DNA of 64,000 bases from Paraburkholderia polaris (GCF_012927345.1 NZ_JABBGJ010000013.1:1-64000); one strand, 5' to 3'. Counted from the stretch's first letter, positions 9,191 through 19,387 are shown. A program made the numbers and translations. The notes: a model not told the origin generated them from the sequence alone.

Positions 9191-10195
9191 TCACTCTATT
9201 GAGAAAAATTCTTGTGTGTCTTTCTGGAGCACGGACCAGTCGTAGATCTTTTCCGCATCGTCTCGACCGGCAAAGCACAGAGACGAATACTCGTCGACGG
9301 AAAGCGCCCTCAAACTATCAATCTCGCGCCAGAATTCGTCGACCGACGTGAAGAACCGCGTGCTGGAAGTCGCATAGTCACTCACGCCGTCAATGTCACT
9401 GCAAATGGCGGGTAGCGCGAATTTGTGCGCCTCGAGCAACGCGTTGTTGGCCGTCGCAAACGTGAGGGGCAACACCATCGCGAATGATTCAAGCAGCAGC
9501 TTCTCGTACTCGCTGGCGGTCAATCTGCCGTGAACGACCACCTTCTCAGACGATCCGTTGAAATCCGCACCGGATAGGCCGGTGCCAACCAGATGCAACT
9601 CCATATTGTGTTTCTTCAGGTCGGTCGCGATCTTCTTCAACGTATCGAAATCCCGATAGTTATTTCCGACCACCAGCAATTTCGACGCGCTTCGACGCGA
9701 TGCCACAATTTCGCTAGAGAGCGTTTCGTTCTTAAATTCGAGCCCGTGCTTCAAGAACTTCACCGTCTTTCCGGGAAAAATATCATGCAAACGGTGCTCC
9801 TGATCCTGACTCAAAGTGATGACGAAGTCGGCGCACCGAAGATTCAGTTGCTTCAACTTGTAGAACAGACTGCTAGGCTTACCGACCCAGAAGTCCTCGT
9901 TGAGGTGGATAGTAAAAACAATCCTCTTGCCGAGCGCCTTCAATATGAAGGACGACACGTAAGCTGTATTCTCAGGATAGATGTAGTGAATCACAGGGAA
10001 CCGAAGCCCCCTGAGGAAAGTCAGGATATCCACAATCAGGAAGTTGAGGCTTCGCCCTTTAGTTCCTATCGGCCGCTTTCCAAATGGCAGGACATTCCCG
10101 CAGACATACGCTGCTCCGTCAGGAACGACCCGGTCATAACCAGCCCCGTCATTATGGTGGTCGTGTCGAAAGCCGGAATAAAGAACGTTGCTCAT
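9191..10195 (-). CDS. glycosyltransferase, GT4-like
   Basis: A 334-residue GT-B type protein. The C-terminal half shows KLLVVGNNYRDFDTLKKI, LHLVGTGLSG and ALLEAHKFALPAICSDIDGV, which match the donor-binding half of GT4 enzymes, with the glutamate of LLEAH in the expected place. The N-terminal half is less conserved. It is the first of the sugar-adding genes after wzc, 95 bp downstream of it. The class is clear; the sugar is not. Confidence 0.75.
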   Translation of the reverse strand: MSNVLYSGFRHDHHNDGAGYDRVVPDGAAYVCGNVLPFGKRPIGTKGRSLNFLIVDILTFLRGLRFPVIHYIYPENTAYVSSFILKALGKRIVFTIHLNEDFWVGKPSSLFYKLKQLNLRCADFVITLSQDQEHRLHDIFPGKTVKFLKHGLEFKNETLSSEIVASRRSASKLLVVGNNYRDFDTLKKIATDLKKHNMELHLVGTGLSGADFNGSSEKVVVHGRLTASEYEKLLLESFAMVLPLTFATANNALLEAHKFALPAICSDIDGVSDYATSSTRFFTSVDEFWREIDSLRALSVDEYSSLCFAGRDDAEKIYDWSVLQKDTQEFFSIE

Positions 10196-10290
10196 TGATC
10201 AGAATACCTTGCGAATTAGGCTGGTGAGGCGTTGACTGGCCTAGCGGCGTTTGTGCCTCAAGTCTGGATCACGAACGCCCCTTCACTGGT

Positions 10291-12528
10291 TCAACTTTTA
10301 TCCGGCGGTGCGTAGTTGTACGCGGCGTAGCGATAGCTTCCGTACTTGGAACCGTACGAATAACGGCCAATGCCAGAACGAATGCCGTTGAACAGCACAC
10401 CATTGACCAGAACTCCCACTTGCGCCAACCGCTTGGCGGACTCTGCGATCTCACCGATCTTCGTTACACCCGATCGCGCAACAAGGAACGTCGCGCCTAC
10501 GCTCAGGGCAATCGTCGGTGCATCCGCCGCGACGAGAACCGGAGGAGAGTCGATGACCACAATGTCATACAGAGCAGAAGCTTCCTGGAAAAGCTTAGGT
10601 ACACGTTCGTTCAACAGCAACTCGGCAGGATTGGGCGGTAATACACCTGTGGACAAAAAGTCGAGGTTTTCGACGACGTTTCGGTGCGTTGCTTGCGCCA
10701 GCGTTATCGAGCCTGAAATGACTTCGGAAAATCCACCCGCGCGCTCCAAACCGAAATATTGCTGCAGGTAGCCCTTACGCATGTCACCGTCAATCAGCAG
10801 TACCCGCTTTCCGGCCGCCGCGAGAATGGTGGCGAAGTTGGTCGATACGAAAGACTTCCCAACGCCAGGAGCCGGACCGGTGAGCAATACGACATTATTC
10901 CGGGCCTCGAGCATTGCAAACTGCAACGCGGTGCGGAAACTCCTCAGGCTTTCTACGGCTGCTTCCTTGGGATGGGTTGTACTGAGAATCGATGGCGAGT
11001 TGCCCTTTTCCCCAAGCTTTCTCGCCAGCATCAACTGATTTTGACTGAACGGAATCGTGGCATAGACGTTGAGCCCCGTGAAACGTTCGATCTGACTCGG
11101 ATCTTCAACGCCGCGAAACAGCATGTCGCGCAGAAATGCAATCCCTACTCCAACAAAAATTCCCAATACAGTGGCAATCGCAAGAACGAGCAGTTTCTTC
11201 GGCTTGACCGGAATTTCAGGGATTGCCGCGTGATCGACCCAACGGACGTTCCCGACCTTACCGGCCTTGACCAACTGGAGCTGCTGCGCACTGTTGAGGA
11301 GCGCGGTGTAAAGGTTCGTGTTGATCTGCACGTCGAGCATCAGGCGCACCACGTCCTGCTGAATGTCTGGGAGGCGTTTGACTTGCTGGTCATACGTGGA
11401 AGCTTGCGCGGCCAACGCTGCAATCTGCTCGTTCAATGCGATGATCGAAGGATGCGAAGGGTTGAATCGTGTCTCCAGTTCGTCGCGCTTCTGACGCAGT
11501 TCGAGCATTCTGGTTTGCGCGTCCGCGGCCTGACCGAGCGACAGCTTAGCCTCTTCAGTTAGATCGACCGTGCCCTTGGCATTCCGCAGTGTCGTGTAAC
11601 GCTGCTCGGATTCCTCAAGTTCATGCTTGAGTGCCGGCAGACGGGAATTGAGGAAATCAAGCGATTGCGCCGCGTCCGCCGACTTCCGTTCGATGTTTTG
11701 CTTAATGTACTGATGGGCAATCTCATTCAGCTCGTGCGAAACCAGATCGGGATCCGGGTTCTGCAGAGTGGCAATCACCACGCCAGACTGTTTCACCTTC
11801 TCCTGAATGTCGAGCGCATCCTGCAAGTCCGATATGGTTTTGAGTTTCGAACTCCTGCTCAGTACGAACCTGGCTCCCGGGCGGGCGTGAATCGAATCCA
11901 CCAGCAATGTGGCCGGCCCCGCCGATGTATTGAACTGCAACGGTTGCCCGATAGTCCCAGTTAGATCCTCATCGAGGACGGAGCTTGAGATTCTGTAGTG
12001 TCCGTTCTTAACAGAAATCAGATTGAATTCTTTGTCATAGATTTCTGCGGGAACATCGAATTGCTTGACGGCAATCTTCTCGTTGCCCCAGGCAAAGCCG
12101 CCGAACCCGAACAGCCCCGGCTCCGAGAGTTGCTTGTTTTTCTTGGCGATACGTTCGCCAATCAATGGGAAATAGCGCGGCTTGGCGTTGATGTACAGCA
12201 GAAGGTTCTCGACCGCATTCGTCACCACCATGCGCGAGCCTAGTATCTGAGCTTCCGCCGCAGCCGTCGACTTGACCTCGAATAGCGAAGACACGTCGCC
12301 GATCAAGCTCTTCGCGGCGGACGTGTCCGGACTGTCCTCAACCTGGACGCTGATGTCGGCGGAGTAGATGGGCTTGGCGAGCAACGCGTAGAGTCCGCCG
12401 ATCACCAGGAAGACCACGGCGGATCCAACGATCAGCCAACGATTCTGAAGCAGGATGTCCAATAGGGTGATGAAATCAAACTCATCATCACGCTCGTTCT
12501 CGTTGAACTGCGGGTTTATTTCTTTCAT
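10291..12528 (-). CDS. polysaccharide co-polymerase / BY-kinase (Wzc/BceF-like)
   Basis: A 745-residue inner-membrane protein. Membrane helices at about 31-50 and 445-466 flank a periplasmic Wzz/coiled-coil domain. The cytoplasmic kinase has a Walker A motif GPAPGVGKS at 551-559 and Walker A' LLIDGDMRKG at 577-586. The last 25 residues hold seven tyrosines (RYSYGSKYGSYRYAAYNY), the autophosphorylation cluster of BY-kinases. It would control chain length and export with Wza, and be dephosphorylated by the adjacent Wzb. The upstream gap to wzb is 56 bp. Confidence 0.92.
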   Translation of the reverse strand: MKEINPQFNENERDDEFDFITLLDILLQNRWLIVGSAVVFLVIGGLYALLAKPIYSADISVQVEDSPDTSAAKSLIGDVSSLFEVKSTAAAEAQILGSRMVVTNAVENLLLYINAKPRYFPLIGERIAKKNKQLSEPGLFGFGGFAWGNEKIAVKQFDVPAEIYDKEFNLISVKNGHYRISSSVLDEDLTGTIGQPLQFNTSAGPATLLVDSIHARPGARFVLSRSSKLKTISDLQDALDIQEKVKQSGVVIATLQNPDPDLVSHELNEIAHQYIKQNIERKSADAAQSLDFLNSRLPALKHELEESEQRYTTLRNAKGTVDLTEEAKLSLGQAADAQTRMLELRQKRDELETRFNPSHPSIIALNEQIAALAAQASTYDQQVKRLPDIQQDVVRLMLDVQINTNLYTALLNSAQQLQLVKAGKVGNVRWVDHAAIPEIPVKPKKLLVLAIATVLGIFVGVGIAFLRDMLFRGVEDPSQIERFTGLNVYATIPFSQNQLMLARKLGEKGNSPSILSTTHPKEAAVESLRSFRTALQFAMLEARNNVVLLTGPAPGVGKSFVSTNFATILAAAGKRVLLIDGDMRKGYLQQYFGLERAGGFSEVISGSITLAQATHRNVVENLDFLSTGVLPPNPAELLLNERVPKLFQEASALYDIVVIDSPPVLVAADAPTIALSVGATFLVARSGVTKIGEIAESAKRLAQVGVLVNGVLFNGIRSGIGRYSYGSKYGSYRYAAYNYAPPDKS

Positions 12529-12584
12529 CTTGCTCTATTCGATGTTTGAGGTGACGTTCGACGTCATGGCCGACGCGGGATCAA

Positions 12585-13022
12585 TTACGCTACTGCGTGA
12601 ATCCGCTTGACCCAGGCGTCCACTCCTTGATCTATCAAGTTCAGGCACTTCACAAACTCTTCTCGTCCGAGGCGAAACGGATCAAAGATCTCAAACTTGC
12701 CGAACTCTCCTAACCGAAAAACCTTTCCTCTTGCTATCGGGTGCTCTCGCTCGATCGTCGACTTCTGCTCGAGGTCCATGACGAGGATGAGATCACTCCC
12801 CGCAATGCTCGGCGGAATGACGCGCGTGGCACGATGCGCACTGATATTCATGCCGCGTTCCAGCATGAGCTCCTGTGCCGTCGGGTCCGCGAGCGCGCCT
12901 GAGGGCGCCGCCAGTCCCGCCGAGGCGATCTCCAGCTCCGGCAATTTGGCGCGTAACAGGGCTTCTGCCATCGGACTGCGGCAGATGTTCCCGACGCAAA
13001 CGGTAAGAACAGATCGAATCAT
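12585..13022 (-). CDS. low-molecular-weight protein-tyrosine phosphatase (Wzb/BceD-like)
   Basis: A 145-residue phosphatase. The P-loop CVGNICRS (C9 to S16) fits CX5RS and lies at the N-terminus as usual. DPFRLG replaces the common DPY/DPFG general-acid loop and keeps the aspartate. It should dephosphorylate the tyrosine tail of the adjacent kinase, allowing the cycling needed for polymer assembly. Its ATG overlaps the wza stop codon by one base (TGATG), so the two are coupled. Confidence 0.92.
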   Translation of the reverse strand: MIRSVLTVCVGNICRSPMAEALLRAKLPELEIASAGLAAPSGALADPTAQELMLERGMNISAHRATRVIPPSIAGSDLILVMDLEQKSTIEREHPIARGKVFRLGEFGKFEIFDPFRLGREEFVKCLNLIDQGVDAWVKRIHAVA

Positions 13023-14179
13023 CAGTTAGGCGTAATAGTGTGCTGCAGGTAGTAAGCACCGGTCGTCCCGCCCACCAGTTGCGACACCAGGCGGTTCCAC
13101 CTGACAACGCCAGCGGCTTCGACATAGACCAGATCGCCCGCTTGCAACTGGAAGTTCTGCGCGAGACCCAGTGCGGTCGGGGAACGGCTCTCAAGGCGAT
13201 ACACGAGAGGGACTGCGCCGGCAGCAATCGGACGAATGACGTAGATCCCGTTTGGATCGGCGCTGACCGGATTGACCCCGCCTGCATCGCCAAGCGCCTC
13301 GCTGAGACTCAGACGCCCATCGGAACGAAACGGAACTGCCGATTGCCGCGTGACCTCACCCATTACATAGACGCGACTATCCAGCAGTTGGGGAATATGA
13401 AGGACGTCGTTATCAAGTAAGCCGATGTCGTTGGGATTGACGCCATTTGCAACGAGTTGTGGAATGCTGATCGTGTATGTCTTGCCACCGCGGCTCAACG
13501 CTATCCGGGTGGGGTCTCCCGTACTCGCGATGCCCCCAGCTTCATTGAGTGCCAGCGGCAACGTCATCGGCATATCGGTGATCGATTGAAGGCCGGCGCC
13601 CCGAACCTCGCCGTCGATAAACACCTTCTGGCTGCGATAGCCAATCACACGAAGGGTGATCTGCGGGCTCTTCAGGTATTTATCGAGTTGCGCAGTGAGA
13701 GCGCGATTGGCTTCAACTTCCGTCAAACCCGCAACCTTCAAGGTCCCGATATAAGGGAACTGAATGTAACCGTCCTGGCTGACAATGTAGCCCGGCAAGC
13801 TTTGTGTACTCAGGCCTGCGGCAGTCGGCAGATTGCCGCTAGTCGAACCAATTGTGTAAGTGATATTCGGCATCACCAATTCGGGGTGATCCCACACAAT
13901 GACGGACAGGACATCGGCCGGGCCGATTTTATAGATCGGCGGTTTGCGCATGAGGTCGCTATAGCCCGCGTCCTGCATCTCCGTCTTTCGACGCGCGACG
14001 CTGTTTTGCGCCACCAAGGTCGGCGTTATATCGATAACGCTTGGAACCGAAGCGGGTGTTGATGCATCGAGCGGTGTATTGGCATCGAATTTCATACCGG
14101 GCGCGAACACGCAACCGCTTAACGCGGTCATTGCGCATACGCCGATTAACATTTTTAGGTTCTCAAGCTTAAAATACAT
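13022..14179 (-). CDS. polysaccharide export outer-membrane lipoprotein (Wza/BceE-like)
   Basis: A Wza-type exporter. The lipoprotein signal ends in the lipobox ALSGC, followed by Poly_export (YKIGPADVLSVIVWDHPEL) and SLBB repeats (VFIDGEVRGAG, VYVMGEVTRQ). It forms the outer-membrane channel above Wzc. The open frame extends to 14338, but that adds 53 residues before the signal peptide. I prefer the ATG at 14179 (MYFKLENLK); the ATG at 14152 (MLIGV), with GAGAA upstream, is also possible. The gene lies directly upstream of wzb. Confidence 0.88.
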   Translation of the reverse strand: MYFKLENLKMLIGVCAMTALSGCVFAPGMKFDANTPLDASTPASVPSVIDITPTLVAQNSVARRKTEMQDAGYSDLMRKPPIYKIGPADVLSVIVWDHPELVMPNITYTIGSTSGNLPTAAGLSTQSLPGYIVSQDGYIQFPYIGTLKVAGLTEVEANRALTAQLDKYLKSPQITLRVIGYRSQKVFIDGEVRGAGLQSITDMPMTLPLALNEAGGIASTGDPTRIALSRGGKTYTISIPQLVANGVNPNDIGLLDNDVLHIPQLLDSRVYVMGEVTRQSAVPFRSDGRLSLSEALGDAGGVNPVSADPNGIYVIRPIAAGAVPLVYRLESRSPTALGLAQNFQLQAGDLVYVEAAGVVRWNRLVSQLVGGTTGAYYLQHTITPN

Positions 14180-14394
14180 AAATTTTGTCAAAGCGATGCT
14201 CAGCGTGTTTCGGGCGTCCATATTCATGACGAAGTATTCTGAAAAACCGATTATTTGTCGCGCGATCCATGAACAGCATGGACCGATGGTGAGCGCATTG
14301 AACAATGTTTGCCGGGACGCAACGAGCCCGCGGACCACCTTCAGAGGAAGGTGAATCCAGCCTGCTCAACTCGCCACGTTTATTCCCAGGTTCT

Positions 14395-15825
14395 TCAATA
14401 CGCGTTGCTATGAACGAAACCCTTCGCTATGGTGGCAGCGACAATTCGCATGTCGAGTCCAAATGACCAATTGCACAGGTAATACAGGTCGTGTTCGACT
14501 CTGCCCTGCATCTTCTCGATCTGGTCGGTCTCTCCCCTGTATCCGTTAATCTGCGCCCAGCCGGTAATGCCAGGTTTTATCCGGTAGCGATGGATATAGC
14601 CGTCCACTACCTTCTGATACACCTCGTCATGCTCAATCGCGTGCGGACGCGGTCCAACTACCGACATTTCACCGCGAAGCACGTTAATAAACTGCGGCAA
14701 TTCATCGAGACTCGTCCGGCGCAGGATCGCACCCACACGAGTAATTCGCGGATCGCCCTTAGTCGCTTGAGTCACGATGCCTTTTTTCTCAGCATGAGCG
14801 CGCATGGTCCGGAACTTATAGATCTTGAACACGTGACCATCCGCGCCTTTGCGATACTGCGTAAAAAACACGGGCCCGCGCGACGAGCACTTCACCGCAA
14901 TCGCGACGACCGCCAACAGTGGTGTCAGAGCGAGCAACGCCAGCGCGGCAAACAGGCGGTCGAAGATCTCTTTCTGCACCATCGCTCGCGCTGGCAATGG
15001 CGACGCAACGAGGCTGATCGCCGGCGCGCCAATCAGATCGACTACCCCTGGGTCGAACAGCGCCATGCTGCGTACATCTGGAATGAAGCGAATGTTCACG
15101 AGGTCGTCGCGGAATTCACTAACAAAACGTAACATGATCTGCGCTTCGGACAGCGGCAACGCCAGCCAGATTTCCTGGATTCCATCCTTGCGCACGTATT
15201 CCGAGAACTTCTCGAAGTCGTCGAATACGGGCACCCCCTTCGGCGCGAAAATTTCTTCTGCGCCGACTTCGAACAACGCGGACGCGCGGAAACCACTCGC
15301 CGGAGACGCCTGCATCTTGCCAACGACTTCCCTGCAATGCTCGCCACCGCCCACCACAGCGACATTGCGCAGATTCATACCGGCATAGCGCATGCTGCGT
15401 AGCACCCCATGCAGCACCAATCGCGCGCCAATCAACGCGGCGGCGCTCGTCGCGGTCCAATAGATGAACCAGAGGCGCGAGATCATGTCCGTGCGATGCA
15501 CTGAGAACATCAGCACGAGCCCGCCCGCCTGGACCAGCAGCCACGCCAACGAAACCTGCCCGCTCAGACGCAACAATGAGCGACCACGCCACGATTCATA
15601 GAGGCCGAATACCGGAAACGAGACCAAAGCAAGCGCCACCGAAAACGTAATGAACGCGCCATCCACCCGAGTCTGCGCGAGATCCTCAAAGCGAATGCGA
15701 GACGCCAGCAACGCACCGGCCACGATGAGAATCACGTCGACAAGCCGCGCCAATAACCCTTGTATTCCGAGCATGTTGCGATTTCCCCGCCAGAAGGTGA
15801 ACAGCGTGCTTCGCCGAAGCGTCAC
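14395..15825 (-). CDS. undecaprenyl-phosphate sugar-1-phosphate transferase (WcaJ/BceB-like)
   Basis: A 476-residue polyisoprenyl-phosphate hexose-1-phosphate transferase. About four or five membrane helices come first. A soluble CoA-binding-like domain follows ([14 protein letters not shown]). The C-terminal catalytic domain starts near 290 ([18 protein letters not shown]) and holds [22 protein letters not shown] and the later [21 protein letters not shown]. It starts each repeat unit by moving a sugar phosphate, probably glucose-1-P, to undecaprenyl phosphate. It overlaps manC by 4 bp. Confidence 0.9.
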   Translation of the reverse strand: MTLRRSTLFTFWRGNRNMLGIQGLLARLVDVILIVAGALLASRIRFEDLAQTRVDGAFITFSVALALVSFPVFGLYESWRGRSLLRLSGQVSLAWLLVQAGGLVLMFSVHRTDMISRLWFIYWTATSAAALIGARLVLHGVLRSMRYAGMNLRNVAVVGGGEHCREVVGKMQASPASGFRASALFEVGAEEIFAPKGVPVFDDFEKFSEYVRKDGIQEIWLALPLSEAQIMLRFVSEFRDDLVNIRFIPDVRSMALFDPGVVDLIGAPAISLVASPLPARAMVQKEIFDRLFAALALLALTPLLAVVAIAVKCSSRGPVFFTQYRKGADGHVFKIYKFRTMRAHAEKKGIVTQATKGDPRITRVGAILRRTSLDELPQFINVLRGEMSVVGPRPHAIEHDEVYQKVVDGYIHRYRIKPGITGWAQINGYRGETDQIEKMQGRVEHDLYYLCNWSFGLDMRIVAATIAKGFVHSNAY

Positions 15826-17348
15826 GCCCGCCCGTATGTATCGTCAAACCGAACAATGTCGTCTTCACCGAGATATGAGCCGGATTGCACTTCGATCAAC
15901 TCGAGCGGAAACCTTCCAGGGTTCTCGAGTCGATGCGTCACGCCCACCGGAATGAACGTCGACTGGTTCTCACTCAACAGGAATTCCTCGTTGCCACGTG
16001 TGACCAAGGCGGTGCCACTCACCACGATCCAATGTTCGGCACGGTGGTGATGCAGTTGCAGCGACAGGCGACCGCCCGGGTTGACAACGATCCGCTTGAC
16101 CTGGAAGCGTTCACCGTGGTCAATCGAATCGTAGTAACCCCACGGACGACGCACCTTGCGATGGACCTCCGCTTCAGGCGCCTGCAATTCCCGCATCCGG
16201 GTAACCAAACTCTTCACTTCCTGGACGCGGGAACGGTCGGCTACCAGCACGGCGTCGTCCGTTTCAACCACCACCACGTTGGTCACGCCAACGCATGCGA
16301 TCAGACGCTTCTCGGAATGCGCAAAGCTGGACGTGGCGCCTTCGAAAACAACCCGTCCGCGGGAAGCGTTGCCGTCTTCGTCTTTCTCGAGTGCATCCCA
16401 GACCGCGTCCCACGAACCGAGGTCGGACCAGCCCGCGCTGAGCGGCACCACGACACCCTCCGCGATGCCCTGTTGCGACCCGAGGTGTTCCATCACCGCA
16501 TAGTCGATCGAGTCGGCCGGGGACGACTTGAACGCTTCCGTGCCCGGTCGGAAATACGAAGCGTCGCTGTGACCCTGTGCCTGCGCCTGCAAACATGCGT
16601 CATACATTGCCGGCTGGAGCCGCTTGAGCGTCGCGAGCCACACACTCGCGCGCAAAACAAAGATGCCGCTATTCCACCAGTACTGGTTCGACGCCACGTA
16701 TTGAGCAGCAATTTCTGCCGCAGGCTTCTCGACGAAGCGCTCAATGCGATGCGCTTCATCACTCATCTCATCACCAAGCTTGATATAGCCGAAGCCTGTA
16801 TCAGCACGCGTGGGCGGCACACCCAGTGCCACGATCGCGCCACGCTCGGCGTGCCGTGCGGCCAGAGCGATTGCTGCCTGGAAGGCCGCGACGTCGACGA
16901 TCGCGTGGTCCGCCGGCATTACCAGCACGATCGCATCATCCCCATCCGCGCACGCTATCGCGGCCGCCAATGTGAGTGCCGGCGCAGTGTCTCGGCGAGC
17001 CGGTTCTACCACGATGCGTGCCTCGACACCCTGTTCACGCAACTGTTCCGACGTAACGAAACGGTGCTCGTCTCCACAGACGACAATCGGAGTACCCACC
17101 AATCGCCCATGCGCATTGAAGCCTTTCATCCGCTGCACGGTAGCTTGCAGCAGCGATTCCGAACCGAGTACGTCAATCAACTGCTTCGGATACTGTTCGC
17201 GCGACATGGGCCACAGCCGTGAGCCAGCCCCGCCGGCGAGCACCACCGGAACGAGTCGAACGGACCCGACGGAGAACCCCTGTTCCGTCGAAACGGCGTT
17301 GCTGGCGTCAGCGTGCGCGACAGCTTCATCCGTTGAGGTCTTCGTCAT
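15822..17348 (-). CDS. manC: mannose-1-phosphate guanylyltransferase / mannose-6-phosphate isomerase
   Basis: A bifunctional enzyme of about 508 residues. The N-terminal nucleotidyltransferase carries VPVVLAGGAGSRLWPMSRE and EKP, with the YPKQL motif. The C-terminal cupin isomerase carries RPWGYYDSI, PGGRLSLQLHHHRAEHW and NEEFLLSENQS. Together they make GDP-mannose. The frame is open to 17528, but the ATG at 17348 has AGGA 8 nt upstream and begins a normal protein, so I use it. It is the first gene of the exopolysaccharide operon and corresponds to bceA in cepacian loci. Confidence 0.92.
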   Translation of the reverse strand: MTKTSTDEAVAHADASNAVSTEQGFSVGSVRLVPVVLAGGAGSRLWPMSREQYPKQLIDVLGSESLLQATVQRMKGFNAHGRLVGTPIVVCGDEHRFVTSEQLREQGVEARIVVEPARRDTAPALTLAAAIACADGDDAIVLVMPADHAIVDVAAFQAAIALAARHAERGAIVALGVPPTRADTGFGYIKLGDEMSDEAHRIERFVEKPAAEIAAQYVASNQYWWNSGIFVLRASVWLATLKRLQPAMYDACLQAQAQGHSDASYFRPGTEAFKSSPADSIDYAVMEHLGSQQGIAEGVVVPLSAGWSDLGSWDAVWDALEKDEDGNASRGRVVFEGATSSFAHSEKRLIACVGVTNVVVVETDDAVLVADRSRVQEVKSLVTRMRELQAPEAEVHRKVRRPWGYYDSIDHGERFQVKRIVVNPGGRLSLQLHHHRAEHWIVVSGTALVTRGNEEFLLSENQSTFIPVGVTHRLENPGRFPLELIEVQSGSYLGEDDIVRFDDTYGRA

Positions 17349-17885
17349 ATGCAGTCCTATTCGTAGTTCCAACTTGAGCAGTCTTCGCACAGCAGTTTTT
17401 TGCTCAACACTATTCATTTCGTATAGCGCAACTGTTGATTCCAGCCCACTTCGATGGACTTGGGTGCACGGACAGTTGCACAGCCGAATTAAAAAAAACA
17501 ATACCGAAACCCTTCGGTTACGGGTCATCGTTATCCATCAACCGGGGTAGTTCGTAGGTCCAAAAAAAGGACTTGTCCATCTACACAACAGCATCTGTGG
17601 TGGACCGAACCGATTTGATATTCGTGGCGTCTCCAGCCACTTCCGACTTTCGCCCGTCTATCGCGCGAGCGAATTCAAAGTGAAAGTCGCGTACTGCTTT
17701 AGAATCCATGCGCGGTCTTTCGACTACAAACGTATTCCGATCCAAATCGGTCAATGCTCATTTCTCTCCTACTGGCAACGCTAGTGGTACTCGCGTTGCC
17801 AGAAAAGTTGCGCTTTCCCTTTCGCATTTCGGACGTTGCGTCAACCGCTTACTCGCAAAAAGTGCCTCGACCTCAGTTGCAGTGC
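17349..17885 (-). other. long leader region upstream of manC
   Basis: No convincing gene. If transcription starts at the promoter block at 17886-17944, this is a 5' leader of over 450 nt before manC. It contains one terminator-like hairpin (17503-17518) and several A/T runs. Short open frames here show no recognisable product. Confidence 0.45.
17491..17518 (-). terminator. terminator-like hairpin in the manC leader
   Basis: Read on the minus strand, ACCGAA-GGGT-TTCGGT (17518 to 17503) is followed by ATTG and then eight T (17498-17491). The 6-bp stem is short and the 4-nt gap before the T run makes it a weak terminator. Its place in the leader upstream of manC suggests attenuation or antitermination of the exopolysaccharide operon. 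It is a prediction from structure only. Confidence 0.4.
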
Positions 17886-17944
17886 ATCATACATAGGCGA
17901 CTCTCCGACATTGTGTGACTGACGGAAAACGCCAACATGTTGGC
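17886..17944 (-). promoter_or_regulatory. GlxA-type promoter block facing the exopolysaccharide operon
   Basis: GCCAACATGTTGGC (17931-17944) is a perfect palindrome and extends to 24 bp with flanking AAAAC/GTTTT. On the minus strand CCTATGTATGAT (17897-17886) follows; it matches the CTTATGTACGAT of two GlxA-type promoters at 10 of 12 bases. The 45-nt spacing is identical to theirs. It therefore looks like a fourth copy of that promoter, pointing to manC. The palindrome could also act as a small bidirectional terminator, but the conserved spacing argues for an operator. Confidence 0.65.
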
Positions 17945-18488
17945 GTTTTAGCCCATTCGCTTATCACGCCCCGGAAAAGGAATTTTTCGGAACTGACGAA
18001 CGCATGCGCCTAACCGCGGAAAGTTGCTATAAGTCGCCGGAGCAACGCGCCGGGAAGTCGCGAGCGCCTCCTCTTTTGCGAGTTATCGAAGCGTCTATCG
18101 GTCCCCGATCTCGCTGACTTTGGTAGTCTGATAGTCGCTTATCCTACGTACGTCGGGGCGAAATCCGCGGACATCAAGGCTATAGGGAGCCCGGCAAATT
18201 CGCTCTACTTGACTCGCATCGAAGGTTCGTCAAGTACATCGGATTCCGCCTTCCGCGCGTTAGCTCGAATACCGACAAGGCGCCAATGAAAGAAAGACGA
18301 TCGACGACTCTTCCGTCGCTCGAATATGCGCTCAGCCCCGTCTTCTGAATCACCAAAAAAAGTTCTCGGGCGTGGCGCATTTAGGCAAATGCCCCTGGCA
18401 GGTTGCGCCACTATTCTGGCCGCCTGACACCAATTTCCTTGCTGATTGCAGACGACAGCCGACGAGGCTGCGCACGAGCTGGCGGCCT
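17945..18488. other. no gene recognised
   Basis: Short overlapping frames exist on the minus strand between 18180 and 18411, but none has a recognisable domain, a good ribosome-binding site or convincing codon use. I see no RNA gene here. Confidence 0.4.
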
Positions 18489-18746
18489 TTAGGAAAAAAA
18501 CACATACCCAGTAAGAGACGCAATACCAATCAACACGCTAAGAATTGCCCATAGCCGCAAGCGCATCATCAGTTTCGCCCGTGATAGTTCCCAGGCCCCA
18601 CGCGCCCGATGCGGCTGGAACTCGAGAAATATCAAAGGCTGGTAGTGCCGCCTCCCGACCTTCAACGCGGAGAACACGCTGCAAACCAGGTAGACGATCG
18701 CCAATCCGAAGCAGAAATTTGCGAGGATAGAAAGAAGAATTACCAT
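18489..18746 (-). CDS. small two-helix membrane protein, unknown function
   Basis: An 85-residue product with a hydrophobic segment at each end (MVILLSILANFCFGLAIVYL and LWAILSVLIGIASLTGYVFF) and a basic central loop (RAKLMMRLR). The ATG at 18746 has GGTGA 5 nt upstream, which supports it over the GTG at 18755. It is not a family I recognise. It lies alone between the exopolysaccharide operon and transposon debris, and could be a membrane accessory of polymer production or unrelated. Confidence 0.55.
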   Translation of the reverse strand: MVILLSILANFCFGLAIVYLVCSVFSALKVGRRHYQPLIFLEFQPHRARGAWELSRAKLMMRLRLWAILSVLIGIASLTGYVFFS

Positions 18747-19165
18747 ATATTTCACCGACTTAGGAGCAACGGTAGAGGTTCTTCAAGACTACCGGCCGAT
18801 GCTTCGTGTTTCATGACAAACGTTTGGCTGCATCCGTCTTATTCATGCATATTCCGAACAAGAATCGCGCTCTCTTGCACAACACGGCGTTGCCTTCTTA
18901 CATGAACACCATGCCGGCGTGTTTTCTGCTAAAGGTATCCGCCAAAGATGTGGCTCCATCCGCCCACATGGAACATGGTTGTTCACAGGGATGGGTACAG
19001 TACGGCCAGCCGACTGGTCCATATGAGAGGACAACGTGACGGGTGTTGAAAAGCTACTATTGATGCTTTCGGTGCAACGTAGCCGTCCAACCAAGACCGT
19101 TCTCGACAGCGCGTTGATATCGAGCAGTCAAAGGCAGCCCGTTGAATTCGGGCGGCGTCGGCTTG
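18747..19165. other. no gene recognised (upstream of small membrane gene, next to IS66 debris)
   Basis: I find no coding signal that survives inspection. The left part is the upstream region of the 85-residue membrane protein, without the GlxA-type promoter palindrome. The right part probably continues the decayed IS66 element. Confidence 0.35.
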
Positions 19166-19336
19166 AAGGAGATCAGCAACGATCCATCGCGACAGTTCGT
19201 CGACGCGATTGACAGGATGCTCGGCGATAAAAGCGATGATGTGGCGCAGGTAGGCCCCGGCATCAAGGCCATTCAGTTTGGCGATGCCGACCAGTGTGTC
19301 GATTGCAGCGCCGCGTTCGCCACCGCCGTCTGAATC
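19166..19336 (-). mobile_element. IS66-family transposase remnant (C-terminal end)
   Basis: The minus-strand frame gives GERGAAIDTLVGIAKLNG, then LDAGAYLRHIIAFIAEHP and VNRVDELSRW. This is the conserved C-terminal tail of IS66 TnpC ('...IYTLIGTAKLNGIDPEAYLRHVL...INRVDELLPW'). Nothing of the catalytic domain or the accessory tnpA/tnpB genes is present, so it is an inactive fragment. Confidence 0.75.
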
Positions 19337-19387
19337 GACGTGCGGGAGTTCTTTCGACCGAACCGGTAGGGGCCTAGTTGACGTCAG

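Noticed and set aside
10759..11562. 267-codon plus-strand frame inside wzc
   Set aside because: It is antisense to the BY-kinase coding region and has no motif.
15885..17222. 445-codon open frame on the plus strand opposite manC
   Set aside because: It lies entirely antisense to manC, whose domains and catalytic motifs are clear; the long frame is a by-product of high GC content.
17708..17896. 62-codon plus-strand frame in the manC upstream region
   Set aside because: It has no family features, no clear ribosome-binding site and overlaps the promoter block.
17926..17949. 24-bp perfect palindrome read as a plain rho-independent terminator
   Set aside because: The same core with the same 45-nt spacing to a -10-like block recurs before the GlxA-type genes, so an operator is the better reading. 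A terminator role is kept only as an alternative.
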